A stretch of 6,261 nucleotides of DNA from Saprospiraceae bacterium (GTDB lineage: Bacteria; Bacteroidota; Bacteroidia; Chitinophagales; Saprospiraceae): positions 1 to 6,261 of the forward strand of contig WGBN01000031.1 in assembly GCA_015494245.1 (NCBI GenBank), given 5' to 3'. Shown here one piece after another: positions 1 to 4,310 of the stretch. Within the stretch, counting starts at the first letter, position 1. Each line of letters opens with the position of its first letter. The notes beneath the pieces were generated by a model, which saw nothing but the letters and a program-made list of their open reading frames with translations, was not told the origin of the DNA and made no database searches. Position numbers and translations under genes: made by a program.

Positions 1-948
1 ATACTTGATGTTGAAAGTATAGCTGTCGCTGTTGTCGTTGGGGGTTATCGTAATGTCGGTAACCTCCAGCAAGTAATAACGGCCATCGCGAAGTACGAAG
101 AAGATGTCGCCTACTTCGACTACATCGCTCATGGGCTCGTTGTTGGCATTTTCGGCGGGCAGATCCTCTCCGTCTTCGAAGTAAGACTGGATTTCCTCTT
201 TGGTAGCCACATCTGCGAAGTTGAAATCAGAGGGGAAGTTGGCTCCCGGCGTACGGATTTCAGCTCCATTCATCGGAGAGATGCGGCGGATCCAGTTTTG
301 GTCGTTCGGCAAGCTCAGGTCAATGCCGTTGTCTTTGATCTCGGCATTGGTATCGCTGGGCTGCGTTCCTGTGCTGGAACCATCGTCCAAATCCAAACCT
401 CCCGTACCTGCGGGGCCTGCCTGGTTGAGCAATACGCCGGTCAGCGTCATGTCAATGGGCGTACCGCCAAACTCAGTCGTAACGGCAACGGTCTGTGTAG
501 CCACTTTGTCGTTGACATCAGATACCTCAAAGGTGTAATCATGCGTGGCATACTCATCGTGTACGTCAATCAAAACCTCAATTTCGAAGCCGTTCACCAG
601 GTCGCCGAGCAAGAGGAAGGGATTGTTGACCGTCAGGGCATTGCCCGTGCGCAGGTCCTTCATGATAAGGCGATCTACAGAAACATTGACACCGTTGTCT
701 TTGATGGTCAAAACTTTCAAATCACCACTTCCTTTAGAGGCTTCCAGGCCAAAAGGCACGTAAGTGGCCGTATCATTGATGGTGAAATCAGTCGTAAAAT
801 AAGGCGTCTGATCCAGGGGGCTTTCGGACAACAAATTGAGGCTGGGGCCAATAACCACAGGCTCATCCGGATTACAGCCCGTATCTGTCAAAGTAATGGC
901 GAACAAGCCAGCCAGAGCGAATAGAAAGAAAAATTTTTTCATTTTCAT
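1..948 (-). CDS. Partial secreted lipoprotein of unknown function, Bacteroidota type (C-terminus off the left edge)
   Basis: The minus-strand frame is open for 316 codons from an ATG at 948 to the left edge with no stop in the window. A second in-frame ATG at 942 is an equally good start (Met3). The N-terminus has lysines, then a hydrophobic run (residues 6-20), then Thr-Asp-Thr-Gly-Cys ending at Cys25, which suggests a signal peptidase II signal with an unusual Asp at -3. After Cys25 comes Asn-Pro-Asp-Glu, an acidic patch resembling the surface-export signal of Bacteroidota lipoproteins. Residues 50-158 alternate in a beta-strand pattern and end in HDYTFEVSD, like an Ig-type fold. Residues 181-210 are rich in Gly and Asp. 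Residues 276-316 look like a closing beta region, and the final FNIKY suggests that the true stop lies just outside the window. No catalytic motif is visible. It is transcribed divergently from rmlC. The frame and secretion are well supported, the role is unknown, and a cell-surface structural or binding protein is only a guess. Confidence 0.82.
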   Translation of the reverse strand, partial: MKMKKFFFLFALAGLFAITLTDTGCNPDEPVVIGPSLNLLSESPLDQTPYFTTDFTINDTATYVPFGLEASKGSGDLKVLTIKDNGVNVSVDRLIMKDLRTGNALTVNNPFLLLGDLVNGFEIEVLIDVHDEYATHDYTFEVSDVNDKVATQTVAVTTEFGGTPIDMTLTGVLLNQAGPAGTGGLDLDDGSSTGTQPSDTNAEIKDNGIDLSLPNDQNWIRRISPMNGAEIRTPGANFPSDFNFADVATKEEIQSYFEDGEDLPAENANNEPMSDVVEVGDIFFVLRDGRYYLLEVTDITITPNDNSDSYTFNIKY

Positions 949-996
949 TGGTTCGTTTTAAAGTTAAAAAAGGAGCATTTGCAAAAATGGCTGCCG

Positions 997-1021
997 TTTT
1001 TCAGGCATGCCGCTGTAAAAA
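997..1021. repeat. Imperfect inverted repeat between divergent genes
   Basis: TTTTTCAG at 997-1004 pairs with CTGTAAAAA at 1013-1021, with one bulged T at 1016. The 8-nt loop overlaps the perfect palindrome GGCATGCC (1004-1011). It could be an operator or a weak bidirectional hairpin. The arms are short and A/T-rich, so chance is a real possibility. Confidence 0.3.
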
Positions 1022-1054
1022 CTCACCCCATTAACGAATGAGAGCCTCAAATAG

Positions 1055-1090
1055 TTGTTTCCCGCAAAGAAAAAAATGTGCTTATCTTTG
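1055..1090 (+). promoter_or_regulatory. Bacteroidota-type promoter for rmlC-rmlD-clc
   Basis: TATCTTTG at 1083-1090 matches the Bacteroidota -7 consensus TAnnTTTG exactly. A TTG at 1055-1057 could be the -33 element. The 25-nt spacing between them is slightly longer than the roughly 17-23 nt usually given, so the -33 assignment is weaker than the -7. Transcription would be expected to start a few bases after 1090, only about 5-8 nt before the rmlC ATG at 1102. That makes a start at the upstream in-frame ATG (1078) unlikely. Confidence 0.55.
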
Positions 1091-1101
1091 CCGGCAAAAA
1101 C

Positions 1102-1659
1102 ATGGCCTTTTACAAGACGCCTTTTGAAGGACTACTCGTCTTCGAGCCCCGCAGATTTGAAGACGAGCGCGGCTATTTCTACGAGAGCTACAACCGCAGG
1201 CTTTTCGAAGAAAACGGCATCCACAGCGAGTTCGTTCAGGACAATCAGGCCTTTTCAAGCCGCGGTGTGCTGCGCGGCCTGCACTTCCAACGCCCGCCCT
1301 ATGCCCAGGCTAAGCTGGTGCGCGTAGCACAGGGTGAAGTACTGGATGTGGTAGTGGATTTGCGACGCGAACAACCCACTTTCGGAAAATGGTTCGCCAT
1401 CTGCCTCAGCGAGGAAAACCACAAACAACTCTATGTCCCGAGGGGATTTGCCCACGGCTATCTCGTGCTCAGCCCCAAAGCGCTCTTCCTCTATAAATGC
1501 GACAATTATTACGCTCCCGAATACGAAGCAGGTATTCGATATGACGATTCACAGTTAAATATCCAATGGGAATTCCCCGCCGACCAAATGATCATCTCTG
1601 AAAAAGACCGGAACCTCCCCTCTTTTGAAGAACTCAATGCCCGGGCTTATGGCTTCTGA
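1102..1659 (+). CDS. rfbC: dTDP-4-dehydrorhamnose 3,5-epimerase (RmlC/RfbC)
   Basis: This cytoplasmic cupin enzyme epimerises dTDP-4-dehydro-6-deoxy-D-glucose at C3 and C5 to dTDP-4-dehydro-L-rhamnose, the third step of dTDP-L-rhamnose synthesis. The 185-residue product has the usual family length. Visible family hallmarks are FEDERGYFYESYN (residues 19-31), the substrate-binding segment QDNQAFSSRGVLRGLHFQ (46-63) with the catalytic base His61, Lys71, the VPRGFAHGY segment (112-120) with His118, and Tyr131-Lys132 at the position of the catalytic acid Tyr. The start at 1102 is preferred over 1078 because MAFYKTPFEGL matches the usual RmlC N-terminus and because 1078 lies upstream of the likely transcription start. 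Its last 11 nt overlap rfbD. The gene appears intact with all key residues present. Confidence 0.96.
   Translation: MAFYKTPFEGLLVFEPRRFEDERGYFYESYNRRLFEENGIHSEFVQDNQAFSSRGVLRGLHFQRPPYAQAKLVRVAQGEVLDVVVDLRREQPTFGKWFAICLSEENHKQLYVPRGFAHGYLVLSPKALFLYKCDNYYAPEYEAGIRYDDSQLNIQWEFPADQMIISEKDRNLPSFEELNARAYGF
1649..1659 (+). other. 11-nt rfbC/rfbD overlap, probable translational coupling
   Basis: The ATG of rfbD (1649-1651) lies inside the end of rfbC, whose TGA is at 1657-1659. The arrangement is ATG, five bases, then stop. No strong Shine-Dalgarno sequence precedes the internal ATG, which fits re-initiation by ribosomes finishing rfbC. Confidence 0.6.
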
Positions 1660-2527
1660 CTCCATCCACATACTCATTACCGGAGCAGACGGGCAATTGG
1701 GGCAGGCCTTCCGGCAAATAAAAAACGCCCTGCCACAGAGCTACCACTTTACTTTTACCGGACGCAAAACGCTGGACCTCACCAATTCCGAGGCTGTACA
1801 AAAAAAACTGCAAAACACAGATTACTGCATCAACTGCGCAGCCTACACGGCAGTAGATCGAGCAGAAGAAGAAAAGGAGACGGCCTTCGCCATCAATGCC
1901 GAAGCCGTAAAACATTTGGCGAAAGCCTGCAAACAAAACAACGCCAAACTCATTCATTTTTCGACCGACTACGTATATGACAGTGGTCAAGCAAAACCTT
2001 ATCTCGAAACAGACCCCGTCCATCCCCGCAGCATTTACGCCCAAAGCAAACTGTTGGGAGAGAAATACGCCTTACAAGAACAACAAGACACCATCATATT
2101 GCGCACCTCCTGGCTTTTTTCGACTTTCGGAAAAAATTTTTACACGAGCATGCTGCGTCTCGGGCGGGAGCGCGAAACGTTGGGCGTCGTTTACGATCAG
2201 ATTGGGACGCCCACCTCAACCTTACATTTGGCGAAAGCCGTCTTACACATCATCCAAAAAATAGAGCAAGGGCTTCCGGCCTGGCAGGGCATCTATAATT
2301 TCAGTAACGAAGGTGTAGCCAGCTGGTATGATTTTGCCCATGAGATCATGCGTCTGCATCAGCTTCGCTGCAGGCTGTACCCCATACGCACGGAGGCCTT
2401 CCCGCGGCCGGCGCCACGGCCCGCTTTCAGCCTTATGGATAAAAGCAAAATTTGTTCGACCTTTGCCCTGGATATACAGCATTGGACAGAAGCTGTGGAA
2501 GAGCTGAAAAACACCCATGTGGAATAG
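1649..2527 (+). CDS. rfbD: dTDP-4-dehydrorhamnose reductase (RmlD/RfbD)
   Basis: This NAD(P)H-dependent short-chain dehydrogenase/reductase-type enzyme reduces dTDP-4-dehydro-L-rhamnose to dTDP-L-rhamnose, the last step of the pathway, in the cytoplasm. The 292-residue product is normal for the family. It shows the Rossmann glycine motif TGADGQLG (residues 11-18), the NCAAYTAVDRAE segment (62-73), the STDYVYD motif (105-111) carrying catalytic Thr106, the YAQSK motif with catalytic Tyr130 and Lys134, and LRTSWLFS (151-158). The start at 1649 puts a short lead before the first beta strand. In-frame starts at 1625 (TTG) and 1637 (ATG) would only add residues deeper in rfbC. It overlaps rfbC by 11 nt upstream and the CLC gene by 11 nt downstream. 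No damage is visible. rmlA and rmlB must lie elsewhere. Confidence 0.96.
   Translation: MASDSIHILITGADGQLGQAFRQIKNALPQSYHFTFTGRKTLDLTNSEAVQKKLQNTDYCINCAAYTAVDRAEEEKETAFAINAEAVKHLAKACKQNNAKLIHFSTDYVYDSGQAKPYLETDPVHPRSIYAQSKLLGEKYALQEQQDTIILRTSWLFSTFGKNFYTSMLRLGRERETLGVVYDQIGTPTSTLHLAKAVLHIIQKIEQGLPAWQGIYNFSNEGVASWYDFAHEIMRLHQLRCRLYPIRTEAFPRPAPRPAFSLMDKSKICSTFALDIQHWTEAVEELKNTHVE
2517..2527 (+). other. 11-nt rfbD/CLC overlap, probable translational coupling
   Basis: The CLC gene's ATG (2517-2519) sits inside rfbD, whose TAG is at 2525-2527. The layout of ATG, five bases and stop is the same as at the rfbC/rfbD junction. A purine-rich GGAAGAG at 2497-2503 is about 13 nt from the ATG, too distant to be a convincing ribosome-binding site, which favours coupling. 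Confidence 0.55.
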
Positions 2528-4310
2528 AATTCATATATGGTATCGCTATCTGCGTCGCCAGGCACGCCTGTTGACTGAGCGGATTCACCCCAGCAACTAC
2601 CGCATGTTTTTGGCGGTACTCATCGGCATTGTTTCCGGCCTGATGGCCGTTACGCTCAAGATCACTGTACGCAGCCTCGAGACCTGGTTAGAAAAACAAG
2701 ATGTGCAAAGCGGGCATTACGCCTATGTCCTCTTTCCCATCTTTGGCATCGTTCTGACCTGGATTTTTATCAAATGGGTTTTACGCAAAAAACTGGACAC
2801 CAGCCTTACACAGTTAATTTATGCCATTTATGCCAAGCGGGTCAATCTGCCGGGTTATGAGATGTACGCCCATGCCGTGAGCAGCGCCCTCACCGTAGGC
2901 TTTGGCGGCTCAGCCGGATTGGAGGCACCCATTGTGCGCACCAGCTCAGCTATAGGCAGCAACCTCGCCGGCTTCATACGGGCAGGCAGGCCCAAACGCA
3001 TCCTCTTCATGGCCTGTGGCACAGCTGCCGGCATGGCCGCCATCTTTAACACGCCTGTTGCCGGAGTCATCTTTGCTTTTGAGGTACTCATGTTAGATAT
3101 GGCGGTCAACGCTTTTATCCCGCTGCTCATTTCGGCAGCCTCGGGAGCAGTCATAGGCCGGATGCTTTATCCGGGACAAATCATTTTCTTCCAGACAGAA
3201 GGCTGGACACCGGAGGCCGTACCTTTTTATGCCCTGCTCGGCATATTGTGCGGCTTGCTATCTGTACTCTTTATCCGGTTTTACCTGAGCAGGATGCAGT
3301 GTTTTGCAAGGCGCAGTCAAAAAAGTCGCCTCGGCTTTTTTGCACTTGGGGCTGTAGTCCTGGGCGCACTGATTTACCTCATGCCTCCACTATACGGTGA
3401 AGGCTACTCAGTGGTCAATTATTTGTTGGAGGGCAAATACGAGAATTTGCTCAACCACACCTTCTTTTATCGCTTTACGGACAATAGCGGTTTTTTACTG
3501 GCCTTTGCTTTTCTGCTCATCTTTGCCAAAGCGCTGGCAACTTCCATCACCATTGGCATTGGAGGGCATGGCGGCATTTTTGCACCATCCATGTTTATGG
3601 GAGCCATGTTGGGATTTACCTTTGCCTACTCTCTAAACAGCCTGGGGGTTGTCAGTCTGTCAGAGGCCAACTTTATTGCCGTGGCCATGGCCGGCACCCT
3701 CAGCGGCGTCATCAAAGCGCCTTTAACAGGAATATTTCTGATTGCCGAAATCACCGGAGGCTACTCACTCATCGTACCGCTAATGATCGTATCGGCAGTA
3801 TCTTACTTTGTCGCTTACTTTTTTGAGCCCCACTCCATCTTTACCAAAGACCTCGCCAACAAAGGACTCTGGGTACCACCACACGAACGCGACAAACACA
3901 TCCTCAAGCACATGGATCTGGAAAAATTGGTAGAGACCAATTTCTATATCTTACACCCCAATGAAACCCTGAGAGAATTTGTAAAAATCATCGCCAAATC
4001 ACATCGCAACCTCTTCCCCGTCGTAGATGAAGACGGCTACTTCCTCGGCATTGTACTCTTGGACGACGTGCGCAATCGCATGTTCGACCAGTCGCAGTAT
4101 GACAAATTACACATCCGCGATTTTATGCACATGCCCCAAACGACTGTGGACATCACAGACCCCATGGAGAGTGTCATGGAGAAGTTCGACTACTATAACA
4201 TCTGGAACATTCCGGTGCTGCGCTCGGGACGCTACATGGGGTTTGTCTCCAAATCATCCGTATTTAACCGCTATCGCGAATTGCTTAAAAATCAGAGTGA
4301 AGGGATTTAA
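2517..4310 (+). CDS. CLC-family chloride channel or transporter with C-terminal CBS pair
   Basis: This 597-residue inner-membrane protein of the voltage-gated CLC family moves chloride or related anions. Many hydrophobic segments span roughly residues 30-445. The GxExP motif appears as GLEAP (134-138) with the gating Glu136 (position 148 in E. coli ClC-ec1). GTAAGMAAIFNTPVAG (168-183) is typical of the family, and GGIFAPS (352-358) is the third ion-pathway motif. The first motif, usually GSGIP, is replaced by DTSLT (94-98). The internal proton glutamate (203 in ClC-ec1) aligns with Val190, after Glu189. From about 461 to the C-terminus there are two CBS modules (about 469-520 and 531-592), presumably cytosolic and nucleotide-binding. 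It is the last gene of the rml group, overlapping rfbD by 11 nt and converging on clpB. Family membership is certain. Whether it is a passive channel or a proton- or fluoride-coupled transporter cannot be decided from sequence alone. Confidence 0.94.
   Translation: MWNRIHIWYRYLRRQARLLTERIHPSNYRMFLAVLIGIVSGLMAVTLKITVRSLETWLEKQDVQSGHYAYVLFPIFGIVLTWIFIKWVLRKKLDTSLTQLIYAIYAKRVNLPGYEMYAHAVSSALTVGFGGSAGLEAPIVRTSSAIGSNLAGFIRAGRPKRILFMACGTAAGMAAIFNTPVAGVIFAFEVLMLDMAVNAFIPLLISAASGAVIGRMLYPGQIIFFQTEGWTPEAVPFYALLGILCGLLSVLFIRFYLSRMQCFARRSQKSRLGFFALGAVVLGALIYLMPPLYGEGYSVVNYLLEGKYENLLNHTFFYRFTDNSGFLLAFAFLLIFAKALATSITIGIGGHGGIFAPSMFMGAMLGFTFAYSLNSLGVVSLSEANFIAVAMAGTLSGVIKAPLTGIFLIAEITGGYSLIVPLMIVSAVSYFVAYFFEPHSIFTKDLANKGLWVPPHERDKHILKHMDLEKLVETNFYILHPNETLREFVKIIAKSHRNLFPVVDEDGYFLGIVLLDDVRNRMFDQSQYDKLHIRDFMHMPQTTVDITDPMESVMEKFDYYNIWNIPVLRSGRYMGFVSKSSVFNRYRELLKNQSEGI
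4307..4310. other. Interlocked stop codons of convergent CLC and clpB genes
   Basis: The palindrome TTAA carries both terminators: TAA at 4308-4310 on the plus strand ends the CLC gene, and the complement of 4307-4309 reads TAA for clpB. There is no intergenic space, so any transcription terminator for either gene must lie inside the other's coding region. I see no strong GC hairpin with a T-run at this junction. Confidence 0.9.

Larger units (their letters stand above)
949..1101. other. Divergent intergenic region
   Basis: This 153-bp gap separates the leftward lipoprotein gene from the rightward rmlC gene, so it must hold the lipoprotein promoter and probably the promoter of the rml-clc genes. 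It contains an imperfect inverted repeat (997-1021) and a rightward Bacteroidota-type promoter (1055-1090). No open frame here looks like a real gene, and no RNA gene is recognisable. Confidence 0.7.

Noticed and set aside
298..924. A 208-codon plus-strand open frame opposite the lipoprotein gene
   Set aside because: It is antisense to a frame with a signal-like N-terminus and coherent beta-strand pattern, while its own translation shows no recognisable domain and has no promoter or ribosome site. It is a shadow of the real gene.
982..989. A minus-strand CATTTTTG as a -7 element for the lipoprotein gene
   Set aside because: It departs from TAnnTTTG at the first base and no TTG is found at a suitable distance upstream on that strand. 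It is too weak to annotate.
1078..1101. An upstream in-frame ATG that would extend RmlC by eight residues
   Set aside because: It lies before the -7 element at 1083-1090, and the extra residues do not fit the usual RmlC N-terminus.
1625..1648. TTG at 1625 and ATG at 1637 as alternative rfbD starts
   Set aside because: They lengthen the lead before the Rossmann strand without benefit. The ATG at 1649 gives the usual short N-terminus and the same overlap geometry as the next junction.
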